A stretch of DNA of 64,000 nt, taken from positions 1 through 64,000 of the forward strand of contig NZ_RQHW01000033.1 in NCBI RefSeq assembly GCF_004770995.1, given 5' to 3'. The position numbers were made by a program, and so were the translations under genes. The notes beneath the pieces are model-generated. The model saw only the letters and a list, made by a program, of their open reading frames with translations, did not search any database and was not told where the DNA came from. This stretch comes from Leptospira idonii. Lineage in GTDB: Bacteria; Spirochaetota; Leptospiria; Leptospirales; Leptospiraceae. Below, piece after piece: positions 45,948 through 54,707 of this stretch; position 1 is the first letter of the stretch; the number at the start of each line of letters is the position of its first letter.

Positions 45948-47144
45948 ATGGGCTCCATTCGAATCAAATCCCTTTCCAAGGAATACTTAGGCTTTTCCAA
46001 GCCGCATAGAAGAATTCTTGCAGGACTTAGTTTCGGTTATTGGGGAATCGATACACGTTATCGTGCTTTGAGTGACATTCATCTGAATGCGAAACAAGGA
46101 GAAGCGATCGGAATCATCGGTAGAAACGGAGCGGGCAAATCCACTCTATTGAAAGTTCTTTGCGGAGTGATTCAGGCGGAAGAAGGAGAGATTGAAATCG
46201 AAGGAACCCTTCGCGCCTTGCTTGAGTTAAGCGTAGGATTCAACCCTGAACTTTCCGGGGAAGAAAATGTATATTACAATGGGTTGGTATGGGGTTATCA
46301 ACCGAATGAGATTCGTGAAATTATGGATTCAGTCTTCGAGTTTGCCGGCCTTACCGAATTTCGTAAAATCCCTTTGAAAAATTACAGCTCCGGGATGAGT
46401 ATGCGGTTGGGTTTCAGTTTGGCTACCGCCAGAAGGCCGGATATACTCATCGTCGATGAAGCGTTAGCCGTAGGAGATGCCGGTTTTCAGCAAAAATGTT
46501 TGAATCGTTTTTATGAATTTTTGGCGCAAGGTTCCATCGTCCTTGTGGTGAGCCACGACCTAAGTTTAGTGTCTCATTTTTGTAAAAGAGTGATCCTTTT
46601 GGAGAAAGGTAAACTTTTGTTTGACGGTGAACCCAAAAAGGCGATCGAAAACTATATGCATCTTTTGGCCAATCCAGAGAACCTAGAGTTTATCGATTCG
46701 AATCCTCTTTCTTTGGGAGATTATATAGAGTCCCTTCATATCTCTTTTTTACAGAATGACAGGCCGGGGCCGGATCTATTGTTTGTGGGGGGGGAAACCT
46801 GCCTTCAGATAGAATTACAGGCGAAACAAGATCTAACTGATGTTACTGTCGGATTCCATATCGATGACGGGAAAGGAGTCCGTGTTTTCGGGACGAATTC
46901 CCTTCTTTTGGGAGAAAAAATTCCCTCACTGAAAAGATCGGAAACACGTAAGGTCCAGTTCCGGTTTCCCGTCCATTTTTCTGAGGGAAAATACTCACTA
47001 GGAGTGGCAGTTCATAAGGGAGAAACTCATATGGAAGGCAGTTATTTCTGGGGAGAATCCATTCACGATTTCGAAGTGGAAAGAGTCGGGGTGAATAAAT
47101 CCGTCGGGTTGGCATATTTTCCTGTGGAAGTCCGGATTTCCTAA
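45948..47144 (+). CDS. Polysaccharide export ABC ATPase with C-terminal Wzt-like domain
   Basis: The protein has 398 residues. The ATPase domain (about 1-245) has Walker A GRNGAGKST, signature YSSGMSMRLGF and Walker B ILIVDEALAVGD, with a distinctive GYWGIDTRYRALSDI before the P-loop. About residues 260-398 form a beta-rich C-domain of the Wzt type, which in some systems binds the end-capped polymer before export. It pairs with the permease 2 bases upstream. The substrate cannot be told, but an extended C-domain hints at a modified polymer end. Confidence 0.9.
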   Translation: MGSIRIKSLSKEYLGFSKPHRRILAGLSFGYWGIDTRYRALSDIHLNAKQGEAIGIIGRNGAGKSTLLKVLCGVIQAEEGEIEIEGTLRALLELSVGFNPELSGEENVYYNGLVWGYQPNEIREIMDSVFEFAGLTEFRKIPLKNYSSGMSMRLGFSLATARRPDILIVDEALAVGDAGFQQKCLNRFYEFLAQGSIVLVVSHDLSLVSHFCKRVILLEKGKLLFDGEPKKAIENYMHLLANPENLEFIDSNPLSLGDYIESLHISFLQNDRPGPDLLFVGGETCLQIELQAKQDLTDVTVGFHIDDGKGVRVFGTNSLLLGEKIPSLKRSETRKVQFRFPVHFSEGKYSLGVAVHKGETHMEGSYFWGESIHDFEVERVGVNKSVGLAYFPVEVRIS

Positions 47145-47226
47145 GGATTTTTCTTTCCATAATTCTATCCGTAACCCCTCGAAAAACAGTTTCCCAGAGA
47201 CTAAATTTTAAAATTCTGGAGACAAT

Positions 47227-48531
47227 ATGAAAGTATGTGTAGTAGGAACAGGCTATGTGGGTCTGGTTGCGGGAACTTGTTTTGCAGAATACGGAAACGA
47301 GGTCGTTTGCGTAGATAAAGACGAAAAAAAAATCAAGGATTTAGAAAACGGAATCATTCCTATTTATGAGCCGGGACTCACCGAACTTGTGGAACGCAAT
47401 CACAAAGAAGGCCGCCTTCACTTCACAACTTCTTTGAAAGAGGGAGTGGAAGCTTCCGAATTCGTATTCATTGCAGTAGGAACTCCTACATCCGACAACG
47501 GATCTGCCGACTTACGTTTTGTTTTTGCAGTCGCAGAAGAAGTGGGAAAGGCGATGAACGGTTATAAAATCATCGTAGATAAATCAACTGTTCCCGTTGG
47601 AACCGCCGACAAGGTAAAAGAGATCGTCGCAAAAAACACAAAACATCCGTTTGACGTTGTTTCCAATCCTGAGTTTTTGAAAGAGGGAGCGGCGATCGAT
47701 GACTTTATGCGTCCTGAAAGAGTCGTGATCGGAGCCGATTCCGAAATAGCTGCAAAAAAAATGAGCGAACTTTATTCTCCGTTCGTTCTGAACGGAAATC
47801 CTATCATTACTATGGGGATTCGTTCCGCCGAACTTACCAAATACGCTTGTAACGCCTTCCTTGCTACGAAGATATCCTTCGTAAACGAAATCGCAAACCT
47901 TTGCGATGCGGTGGGAGCTAATTTCGAAGATGTTCGAAAAGGTATGGGAACAGACTCTCGTATCGGCAGACAATTTTTATACGCCGGAATCGGGTACGGC
48001 GGATCTTGTTTTCCTAAAGACGTAAGAGCGTTACTCCGAACTGCGGAAGAATACAACACATCTATGGAAATCATTCAATCTGTGGAAGATGTGAACGAAA
48101 GGCAAAAGACTCGTCTTACTGATAAAATTTTCGAACATTTCAAAACAAAGGATATGAAGGGCAAAACGTTCGGGATTTGGGGACTTGCTTTCAAACCTGG
48201 AACGGACGATATGAGAGAAGCTCCTTCTATACCTTTGATCTACGAACTTCATAAAAACGGAGCGAAGATCCAAGCCTTCGATCCTGCTGCGATGGAAACT
48301 TCTAAATACTATTTCGACGGTAAAGTGGAATATAAAAAAGATGCTTACTCTGCGCTGCAAGGAGCGGATGCTTTACTTCTTCTTACCGAGTGGAGAGAAT
48401 TCAGAGAGCCGGATTTCAATAAAATCAAATCTCTTTTGACTTCTCCTTTGATTTTCGACGGAAGAAATCAATATAAGCCAAGTTATATGAAAGAAGTAGG
48501 GTTTACCTACTATTCGATCGGTAACCGCTAA
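47227..48531 (+). CDS. ugd: UDP-glucose 6-dehydrogenase
   Basis: This 434-residue enzyme oxidises UDP-glucose to UDP-glucuronate, a precursor of many surface polysaccharides. The Rossmann motif is VVGTGYVGLVAGTCFAEYG, and the catalytic Cys261 lies in GYGGSCFPKD. FKPGTDDMREAPS is another family marker. A CTGGAGAC ribosome-binding site precedes the ATG. It follows the exporter pair by 82 bases, so glucuronate or a derived sugar may be part of the exported polymer. The 3' end overlaps the convergent thioredoxin-like gene by 4 bases. Confidence 0.94.
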   Translation: MKVCVVGTGYVGLVAGTCFAEYGNEVVCVDKDEKKIKDLENGIIPIYEPGLTELVERNHKEGRLHFTTSLKEGVEASEFVFIAVGTPTSDNGSADLRFVFAVAEEVGKAMNGYKIIVDKSTVPVGTADKVKEIVAKNTKHPFDVVSNPEFLKEGAAIDDFMRPERVVIGADSEIAAKKMSELYSPFVLNGNPIITMGIRSAELTKYACNAFLATKISFVNEIANLCDAVGANFEDVRKGMGTDSRIGRQFLYAGIGYGGSCFPKDVRALLRTAEEYNTSMEIIQSVEDVNERQKTRLTDKIFEHFKTKDMKGKTFGIWGLAFKPGTDDMREAPSIPLIYELHKNGAKIQAFDPAAMETSKYYFDGKVEYKKDAYSALQGADALLLLTEWREFREPDFNKIKSLLTSPLIFDGRNQYKPSYMKEVGFTYYSIGNR

Positions 48532-49361
48532 AATCCTTTTCTGATCGCTTCCAGCGCCTCGTCTACGGAATGTATATCCTCAGGATCATCCAGGCGAGGC
48601 CTAACTTCCGTTAATATTTTTTTTGCAAGTTTTTTTTCTCCAACTTCCTTTAAAGAAAGTCCGTAACAGAGTTCCGCAGTCACGGAATTTTTAGACTTGG
48701 GATATTTATCCAAAAAACTTTTCCATGAGGATGCGGATTGTTTCCAATCCTCCATTTGCACATGGATAAGACTTAGGTTGAATAAAGCATCTTCTTGAAC
48801 GGATTTGTCTTTCGGGATTTCCGAATCAGCAGCTAACTTTAAGTAAACTTTTGCGTTTTCGAAATCCTTTTTATGATAATAGTAGGTCCCTAATCGGAAT
48901 TGGATGCTGGATGAATTCGGCTTTCTGTTCAATTCGTTTTTTAAAACGATTTCTAAATCGGGAGAAGCCAATACTTTTTGAGAAGTATCTAGGATAGTCT
49001 TTTTAGTGGAAAGCCCTGTGATCTTTGTAAGAAAATTTGAATATTGATCGATGTATAGGATGGTAGGATAACCTTCGATTCCGTATTTTTGCATCAGATT
49101 CGGGAATTCTTCACCGTTTAACCTAACAGTAACGAAACCTTCCAGGACCTTCTCTACTTCCTTATCCGGGAAAATTTCCTTTTCCAAAACCTTACAGTAA
49201 CCGCACCAATCCGCATATAAGTCGATGAGTATCGGTTTGTTTTCCGATTTGGAACGTTCCAATCCTTTTTTGATTGAGGATTCCCATATAGTTTCTGCCA
49301 AAAGGGAAGGAACAAAGCTGAGAGTTGCGAAACAAAATAAGACAGAAAAAAATTGTCTCAT
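48528..49361 (-). CDS. Secreted thioredoxin-fold protein with TPR tail
   Basis: The ATG at 49361 follows GGAGAAAG and begins a signal peptide (MRQFFSVLFCFATLSFVPSLLA); the frame stays open for 31 more codons upstream. The 277-residue protein has a thioredoxin fold with the redox pair WCGYC (about residue 50) and the cis-proline region EGYPTILYID. About residues 150-277 form tetratricopeptide-like repeats (FRLGTYYYHKKDFENAKVYL). It may be a periplasmic disulfide reductase or isomerase, with the TPR tail binding clients. It resembles DsbD C-terminal or thioredoxin_7 domains. Confidence 0.83.
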   Translation of the reverse strand: MRQFFSVLFCFATLSFVPSLLAETIWESSIKKGLERSKSENKPILIDLYADWCGYCKVLEKEIFPDKEVEKVLEGFVTVRLNGEEFPNLMQKYGIEGYPTILYIDQYSNFLTKITGLSTKKTILDTSQKVLASPDLEIVLKNELNRKPNSSSIQFRLGTYYYHKKDFENAKVYLKLAADSEIPKDKSVQEDALFNLSLIHVQMEDWKQSASSWKSFLDKYPKSKNSVTAELCYGLSLKEVGEKKLAKKILTEVRPRLDDPEDIHSVDEALEAIRKGF

Positions 49362-49459
49362 AAGCTTATTCTTTCTCCTCTTCGAAAACTTCTCAATCGG
49401 TAATTTTCGCTTTTTCGAAATTTGCAGAGCAGATTCTCTGGTAGGAAAGTGCAAAATTT

Positions 49460-49738
49460 ATGGAATTTTTACAAAAATTAGAAGACGTTTTAAGAAAAAG
49501 AAAGTCTGAGCTGCCGGAAAAATCTTATACCGCTGAACTTTTCCGAGATGGTGTGGATCGCATTTTGAAAAAGATCGGTGAAGAAGCCAGTGAGGTGATC
49601 ATCGCGGCAAAAAATCCGAATGAAAAAGAACTCATTCATGAAGTGGCTGATTTGATTTTTCACGTGGAAGTTCTTTTGGTAGAAAAAGGCCTGAGCCTAG
49701 ACATCATTGCCAAGGAATTGGAAAAAAGACACAGTTAA
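49460..49738 (+). CDS. hisE: Phosphoribosyl-ATP pyrophosphatase
   Basis: This 92-residue enzyme catalyses the second step of histidine synthesis. The MazG-like fold is marked by the acidic helix [16 protein letters not shown] and [13 protein letters not shown]. It is encoded alone, without HisI fused to it or next to it. TAGGAAAG lies 9 bases before the ATG. The gene is divergent from the thioredoxin-like gene and is followed by lpxK after a gap of about 14-26 bases. Confidence 0.93.
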   Translation: MEFLQKLEDVLRKRKSELPEKSYTAELFRDGVDRILKKIGEEASEVIIAAKNPNEKELIHEVADLIFHVEVLLVEKGLSLDIIAKELEKRHS

Positions 49739-49764
49739 GCGGAACACTTCGATTGGAGGCGATT

Positions 49765-50835
49765 TTGAATTTCATCCTTCGAAGTGTGCTTCGGATTCTC
49801 TCTCCTTTTTCCTTTCTTTATCAATTTCTTTTTTTCCTCGACCGCACTCTTACAAAATCGAAACGAATTGATGGCGCTCTTGTCATCAGTGTGGGGAATC
49901 TTACCGTAGGAGGAACCGGTAAAACTCCTTTCGTCCAACATTTGGTTTCTTATATCCGAGACAATCATAAGGATTATTCCATCACCATCCTCAGCAGAGG
50001 GTATAAGGCATCTCTCAGTGAAACGGGCGCTAAATTGGAAGAGAGTTCCCTTCCTTCCGAAGTAGGAGATGAACCTAAACTTCATAAGGAAACTTTTCCA
50101 GATGTTCAAGTGATCATTGGGAGAAATAGATTCGATAGTTTTTATAAATTCAATTCTGTTCCCAAAGGGAAAAAACATATACTTTTGTTAGATGATGGTT
50201 TTCAACATCATAAAATCGAAAGGGATTTCGATTTCGTTCTTTTGGATGCGAATCGTCCTTTAGGAAACGGATACACCATTCCTTTGGGAATTTTAAGAGA
50301 GCCTTTGTCTTCCTTAAAAAGAGCGGATGCCGTTTTGTTTACTAAAATCACGGAAGCAACTAGAAAAGAAGTTACTTTGTTAGGCGAAGTCATAAGTTCT
50401 CGTTTCCCGGGGCTTCCTGTTTTGCATTCCCGTTTTTCGGCAAAACTGAATCCTTCCGAAGTTTCCGCAGATTCTTTTCTAGTAGTGACCGGAGTAGGAA
50501 ATCCTGAATTCGTTCGTAAGACTGCGGTTTCTCTTTTGCCGGGAAAAAAGATCGAAACCAAATTTTTCCCGGATCATCATCATTATTCTCAAGAAGAGAT
50601 GATCTCTTTATTATCCGATATAAAGCCGAATCAAGGTTTGGTGACTACGGGCAAAGACTGGATCAAATGGAAAGAGTTTCCTTCGTTTTTGGAAAAAATC
50701 AAGGAATTGAATGTTTCTTTATTTTTAATTTCCCTGGAAGTGGAGATGGAAGAAAAGGAACGGTTTAGGATCCTATTGGAATCCCTCTTTTCCAATTACG
50801 AAGCAAAAATCTCTCGGGGCGAAAATCGTCTCTGA
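49765..50835 (+). CDS. lpxK: Tetraacyldisaccharide 4'-kinase
   Basis: LpxK adds the 4' phosphate during lipid A synthesis at the inner membrane. I prefer the TTG at 49765, since GGAGG lies 5 bases before it; a TTG at 49753 would add four residues. The 356-residue protein has an N-terminal hydrophobic helix, the P-loop NLTVGGTGKTPFV and the later family segments LLLDDGFQHHKI, DANRPLGNG and FPDHHHYS. The 3' end overlaps the convergent mnmC-like oxidase gene by 71 bases. Lipid A in leptospires lacks some usual phosphates but LpxK is retained. Confidence 0.93.
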   Translation: MNFILRSVLRILSPFSFLYQFLFFLDRTLTKSKRIDGALVISVGNLTVGGTGKTPFVQHLVSYIRDNHKDYSITILSRGYKASLSETGAKLEESSLPSEVGDEPKLHKETFPDVQVIIGRNRFDSFYKFNSVPKGKKHILLLDDGFQHHKIERDFDFVLLDANRPLGNGYTIPLGILREPLSSLKRADAVLFTKITEATRKEVTLLGEVISSRFPGLPVLHSRFSAKLNPSEVSADSFLVVTGVGNPEFVRKTAVSLLPGKKIETKFFPDHHHYSQEEMISLLSDIKPNQGLVTTGKDWIKWKEFPSFLEKIKELNVSLFLISLEVEMEEKERFRILLESLFSNYEAKISRGENRL

Positions 50836-52021
50836 GATTCTGAGGAAGTAGACTCGGTTCGGACAATGCTTCTCTCACTATGATTTCCGCACTCAATAGA
50901 GAATGGGTCAATCCTCTGGAACCGAGTCCGCCCAAGACATAAACATTATTATGGTATTTGATCTTAGGGGATTTTCTGATATGAGACTCTCCTTTTTTAT
51001 AAGGATTCTCTTTTTGGAATATTTCCGCATCCGGTAGGTTTCCCAGAACAGGTCTTCTGTCTTGGGTTTGTGATCGAAAACTAACTCTTGTTTGTAATGC
51101 TTCCGGCGAGGAAAGAAGTTTATCCCAATAGGCGTTTGATTCCGGGAATACCGATTTTGCGGATCGAATCATGTCGACGGATTCGGAAACTCTAGGTTCT
51201 TCTTCCCATTTGAATTCGTCGAAGCTGGCTCCTAACACGGAACCGTATCCTAAATCTTCGGTGATATAGTTTCCGAATAATACGGAATGATCTAAAGGAA
51301 TCAGTAAATCGTCTTTAGGTAATCGTACAATCTGTCCTCTTACTTTTCTTAAAGTCATCCATTTCGTGCGATGATCTTCCGAGATTTCGTTGGAGTTGCA
51401 TAAAAACAGAAATTGGGAACGGTATTTTTTTTGTTCCGTTTCCATCTCGATGGGAGAGCCGTCTTCCCATCGGATGAATTCTTCCGAAGTATGGATTGTT
51501 AAATGGTCTTCTGCGAGTCTGCAGATCGTTTCCGTGAACAAAGGAGGGGAAACCGTTTTTCCGTTTTTGAAGAAAACAGATTCCTTGTCTTGAGAAAAAG
51601 AGGTTTGTTTTTTGATTTCAGCTTCCGTTTCAGGGACATTGTGTGTGGACAAAGCGGTATGATATCTGTCCTTATCCGTTTCCGTTTGTGTTAGGAAATG
51701 GATTCCTTCTTTTGAGAAATGATCCACCTTCCGATCCGTACGAATTGAACGAAAAGATTCCCGGATTCGATTCCATTCTTCGTTCAGAAATCGAAACGCA
51801 AAAAGAGAAAACTCACTTTCGGATGTTTTATGTTTGGTGAGAAAAGGATAAATCAATCCTACGGGATTACCGCTTGCTCCTTCCGCCAAGTTCTGTCTTT
51901 TTTCGAGTAGAAGGGTTTTGATTTTTCTTTTGGCAAGAGAATAAGCGACGGAAGCACCTGCGATTCCTCCTCCAATCACTACCGCTTCGTAAACTTCAGT
52001 TTGTGCGTGTGAATCGGCCAA
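50765..52021 (-). CDS. mnmC: FAD-dependent tRNA modification oxidase (MnmC C-terminal half)
   Basis: This 418-residue protein begins at a TTG inside the methyltransferase gene, overlapping it by 26 bases in another frame. The dinucleotide-binding motif VVIGGGIAGASVAYSLA opens the protein, and EGASGNPVGLIYPFLTKHK matches the E. coli MnmC oxidase half closely. FRSQTQDRRPVLG and YVLGGLGSRGLTHS complete the FAD site. It would convert cmnm5U to nm5U at the tRNA wobble base, before methylation by the partner encoded upstream. The two halves are one protein in E. coli. The C-terminus overlaps lpxK by 71 bases. Confidence 0.85.
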   Translation of the reverse strand: MADSHAQTEVYEAVVIGGGIAGASVAYSLAKRKIKTLLLEKRQNLAEGASGNPVGLIYPFLTKHKTSESEFSLFAFRFLNEEWNRIRESFRSIRTDRKVDHFSKEGIHFLTQTETDKDRYHTALSTHNVPETEAEIKKQTSFSQDKESVFFKNGKTVSPPLFTETICRLAEDHLTIHTSEEFIRWEDGSPIEMETEQKKYRSQFLFLCNSNEISEDHRTKWMTLRKVRGQIVRLPKDDLLIPLDHSVLFGNYITEDLGYGSVLGASFDEFKWEEEPRVSESVDMIRSAKSVFPESNAYWDKLLSSPEALQTRVSFRSQTQDRRPVLGNLPDAEIFQKENPYKKGESHIRKSPKIKYHNNVYVLGGLGSRGLTHSLLSAEIIVREALSEPSLLPQNLRDDFRPERFLLRNWKRGIPIGS

Positions 52022-52718
52022 CTAACATCTCTCTTTTTTTCCCGAAACCTTTTCTTTTTTCCACGGAAAACCCCAGGTTTTGCAGGGATCTTCTTACGAA
52101 ACCTGCCGCGGTGAATGTAGAAAAGCTGGAACCTTGTTTTGATTTTTCTGCGACTGCGGAGAGTATTTCCTCGGACCACATTTGAGGATTTTTAGAGGGA
52201 GCAAATCCGTCCAGATACCAAGAATCGATAGATACATCCCAAATTTTGAGAACTTCGGAAACATCTCCCAAATACAGTTTTAAGGTGAATGTGGATGTTC
52301 CGCTGGGATGAGGAACGATCCATTCCCAAGGATCTTGCGGTATAGGTTTCCTTGCCATATAATTTAGGTAGGATTGCAGAATCGAAGTTTCCCAAGTGAT
52401 GAGTTCGGGAAAATGAGTCTGCATCGTTTTAAGTGTTCTCTCTTCTAATGGATGTTTTTCGAGAGTATAAAAGAATAAAGAAGGAGGTTTTTTTTCTTTC
52501 CTCCAAAGCTCCAAACTTACGAAATAATTGAGTCCCGTTCCGAATCCTAATTCTCCTATACTGAAAGAGCTTTTTCCGGATGCTTTTAGTTTCTTGGGTA
52601 TGTCGTTCCCTTCCCAAAAAACATAAACGGTCTCTTCCATTCCCCCTTCTTTGGAAAAATAGACATCGCCAAACTCTTTTGAGACGGGAACGTCGGATTC
52701 GAAAATAACTTCTGTCAA
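51996..52718 (-). CDS. mnmD: tRNA 5-aminomethyl-uridine methyltransferase (MnmD, MnmC N-terminal half)
   Basis: This 240-residue SAM-dependent enzyme would methylate nm5U to mnm5U in tRNA. The motif FSIGELGFGTGLNYF binds SAM, SWYLDGFAPSKNPQMWS is the DUF752 active-site signature, and the end (FGKKREMLVGRF) matches the domain boundary in E. coli MnmC. The start is a TTG that overlaps the pirin stop as TTGA. The oxidase half is a separate downstream gene, so the enzyme works as two polypeptides, as in some other bacteria. Confidence 0.88.
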   Translation of the reverse strand: MTEVIFESDVPVSKEFGDVYFSKEGGMEETVYVFWEGNDIPKKLKASGKSSFSIGELGFGTGLNYFVSLELWRKEKKPPSLFFYTLEKHPLEERTLKTMQTHFPELITWETSILQSYLNYMARKPIPQDPWEWIVPHPSGTSTFTLKLYLGDVSEVLKIWDVSIDSWYLDGFAPSKNPQMWSEEILSAVAEKSKQGSSFSTFTAAGFVRRSLQNLGFSVEKRKGFGKKREMLVGRFTRTN

Positions 52719-53548
52719 TGTCCGAAATTTCCAGATTGAAAGTCAGTGAATGCCTGCATGATTTCTTCTTTCGTATTCATGACAAAGGGGCCGTATTGTA
52801 CGATCGGTTCCCGAATCGGCTCACCTAATACTAATATACCTTCGGCGGGAGAATTCGTTTTGTTCTCGATCACTATCTCTTCTCCCGATCCGAAAACTCC
52901 CAGAAAACCTGTAGGCAAGGATTCGTTCTCAATTTCTATATTCCCTTCCGCTACATGCACAAATCCGTTCCATTGGGAAGAAACCGGAATCTTTAAACTA
53001 CCGTTAGGTTTGATGTACCAATGAGAGTAGAGAAGAGGTGTTTTTGATTTGGCAGGGCCTTGTATTCCTGAAATTTCTCCCGCTAATATATCGATATGCC
53101 CATCTTCCGATTCGAGTCTTTTCCAGTCTTTTCTGGAGACGTCGAAATAACCAGGTTCGATCATTTTTAAGCCTGATGGAAGGTTGACCCATAATTGGTA
53201 TCCTCTCATCATCCCGTTCTCTTGTTTGGGCATTTCGCTGTGAACGATCCCTCTTCCGGCAGTCATCCATTGAACTCCCCCTTTTTCGAGTATTCCTCGA
53301 TTGCCTTTGGAATCGTTGTGTTCCATGATTCCTTCTAAAAGGTAAGTAACCGTTTCGAAACCTCTGTGGGGATGATTGGGAAAACCTGCCAGATAATCGT
53401 CCGGGGAATCGCTTTTGAATTCATCCAACATAAGGAACGGATCCAAATTGGGTATATCTTCCGTGCCGATCATTCTGCGGAGTTTGACTCCGGCGCCGTC
53501 TGTGGCTGCGATTCCGCTGGTTTTGTAGGATATTTTTCTTCGGCCCAT
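52715..53548 (-). CDS. Pirin-family cupin protein
   Basis: The ATG at 53548 gives MGRRKISYKTSG and 277 residues; the frame is open for 24 more codons upstream. The N-terminal cupin carries metal-binding histidines in FPNHPHRGFETVTY and the later GIVHSEMPKQ. GGVQWMTAGRG is the family signature. Pirins include iron-binding regulators and quercetin-dioxygenase-like enzymes, so the precise activity is unknown. The stop overlaps the mnmD start, suggesting an operon pirin-mnmD-mnmC. Confidence 0.87.
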   Translation of the reverse strand: MGRRKISYKTSGIAATDGAGVKLRRMIGTEDIPNLDPFLMLDEFKSDSPDDYLAGFPNHPHRGFETVTYLLEGIMEHNDSKGNRGILEKGGVQWMTAGRGIVHSEMPKQENGMMRGYQLWVNLPSGLKMIEPGYFDVSRKDWKRLESEDGHIDILAGEISGIQGPAKSKTPLLYSHWYIKPNGSLKIPVSSQWNGFVHVAEGNIEIENESLPTGFLGVFGSGEEIVIENKTNSPAEGILVLGEPIREPIVQYGPFVMNTKEEIMQAFTDFQSGNFGH

Positions 53549-53558
53549 AGTAAGGATT

Positions 53559-53589
53559 AGACTAGGGGAGTTTTGGCTATGGCTAGTCT
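53559..53589. promoter_or_regulatory. Inverted repeat upstream of pirin
   Basis: AGACTAG (53559-53565) and CTAGTCT (53583-53589) are perfect 7-base arms 17 bases apart. They lie 11-41 bases upstream of the preferred pirin start, in the divergent gap, and could be a regulator site or a leader hairpin. If pirin starts at 53620 the repeat would be coding. A five-pair hairpin with a T-run at 53693-53710 is also in this gap. Confidence 0.35.
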
Positions 53590-53719
53590 TATTTGGAGAG
53601 GGAAATATGGTAGGTACCACATTTTGTTCCTTCTTTTCTGATTGCCAAATACCTCTTTGCAGTCTCTTTTTAATTCATCTTCCGTAGGAGAGGAGTCTTC
53701 GGCTCTTTTTGCGATTCGA

Positions 53720-54238
53720 ATGAAACAATGGTTCCGCATACTTTTATCTGTATTCTTAGCGTTCTCTCTTTTGATCGGTGTGGTCTATGCAGTAGGATCC
53801 GGCCTTCCCCAAGCGCATACAGTATCCTTATCCACGGAACTTCCGTTAACTCCGGACAAATTGTATCCTAAATTGAGAAACTTCCGCGAATTTCCTTCTT
53901 GGCAAAAGAATTTGGAGTCGGTGGAACCTGTCAGTGAGATTTCCTGGAAGGAAAAGGATACGAGCGGAGATACGATCACTTATGCAATCGTTAAGGAAGA
54001 ACCGAATCGAATGTTCGAAACGAAAATTATGGATGAAGACCTTCCTTTCGGCGGGTCATGGACGTTTGAAATTTCTGAAACGAAAGACGGCAGCCGTTTG
54101 ACGATCACAGAAAACGGATACGTTTATTCTCCTATCTTTCGATTTGTCGCTCATTATGTGATGGGAAACGATTCCTCTATTAAAACTTATTTAGAATATT
54201 TGAATTCTGCTTTGAACCGGGAGAAAGTTTCTAAGTGA
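53720..54238 (+). CDS. Membrane-anchored SRPBCC (START-like) domain protein
   Basis: I start at ATG 53720, which gives a membrane segment or signal (WFRILLSVFLAFSLLIGVVYAVG) at residues 4-26 and 172 residues in total. The frame is open from 53642. The rest has the SRPBCC pattern, with LPLTPDKLYPKLRNFREFPSWQ early, a middle of alternating strands and the closing helix SSIKTYLEYLNSALN. Members bind hydrophobic ligands, for example polyketides or lipids. Its stop overlaps the next start as GTGA. The ligand is unknown, and no strong ribosome-binding site was seen. Confidence 0.72.
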   Translation: MKQWFRILLSVFLAFSLLIGVVYAVGSGLPQAHTVSLSTELPLTPDKLYPKLRNFREFPSWQKNLESVEPVSEISWKEKDTSGDTITYAIVKEEPNRMFETKIMDEDLPFGGSWTFEISETKDGSRLTITENGYVYSPIFRFVAHYVMGNDSSIKTYLEYLNSALNREKVSK

Positions 54239-54636
54239 CAGAGGGATATTCCGGAAAACCTCTAGGTGATAAACTGGGATTGAAGAAGGGAATGCGTGTT
54301 CATTTCCTTTCTCTTCCGGAAGAAGTAAAGGAGGATCTTTCCGTTTATTTGGCCGAAGCGGAAGTTTCCAAAACCTTAAAAGGAAAATTCGATTATCTGC
54401 ATTTATTCACCAAGGAAACGGCAGAGCTGGAAAAGAAATTCCCCGTCCTTGTGGAACATCTTGCGGAGAAAGGAATGATTTGGATTTCCTGGCCGAAAGG
54501 TTCTTCCAAGGTGCCTACTGATGTGAATGAGAACCTAGTTCGTGAGATCGGCCTAAAACTAGGGATAGTAGACGTGAAAGTATGCGCTGTTTCTTCCGTT
54601 TGGTCCGGTTTAAAGTTTTATAGAAGAAAAATATAA
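54235..54636 (+). CDS. DUF3052-like protein
   Basis: This 133-residue cytoplasmic protein begins at a GTG overlapping the previous stop. GDKLGLKKGMRVHFL near the start, YLHLFTKETAELEKKF in the middle and MIWISWPKGSSKVPTDVNE fit the DUF3052 pattern of small proteins with an unknown biochemical role. Translation is probably coupled to the SRPBCC gene. The family call is moderate and rests on motif order. Confidence 0.65.
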   Translation: MTEGYSGKPLGDKLGLKKGMRVHFLSLPEEVKEDLSVYLAEAEVSKTLKGKFDYLHLFTKETAELEKKFPVLVEHLAEKGMIWISWPKGSSKVPTDVNENLVREIGLKLGIVDVKVCAVSSVWSGLKFYRRKI

Positions 54637-54707
54637 TCTTATAAAATGATTGAATCGAATTCCTAAGAGGGTATAGTATTTCGGAAAATGCTAAGGAAGG
54701 TTCCGCA

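Noticed and set aside
47204..47215. 12-base AT palindrome AATTTTAAAATT before ugd
   Set aside because: It is low-complexity AT sequence that is expected often by chance, and the normal SD follows it.
51990..52025. The mnmD/mnmC junction as a simple frameshift
   Set aside because: The methyltransferase half ends at the usual domain boundary and the oxidase half starts with a complete FAD motif, so a natural gene split is more likely, although a sequencing error cannot be excluded.
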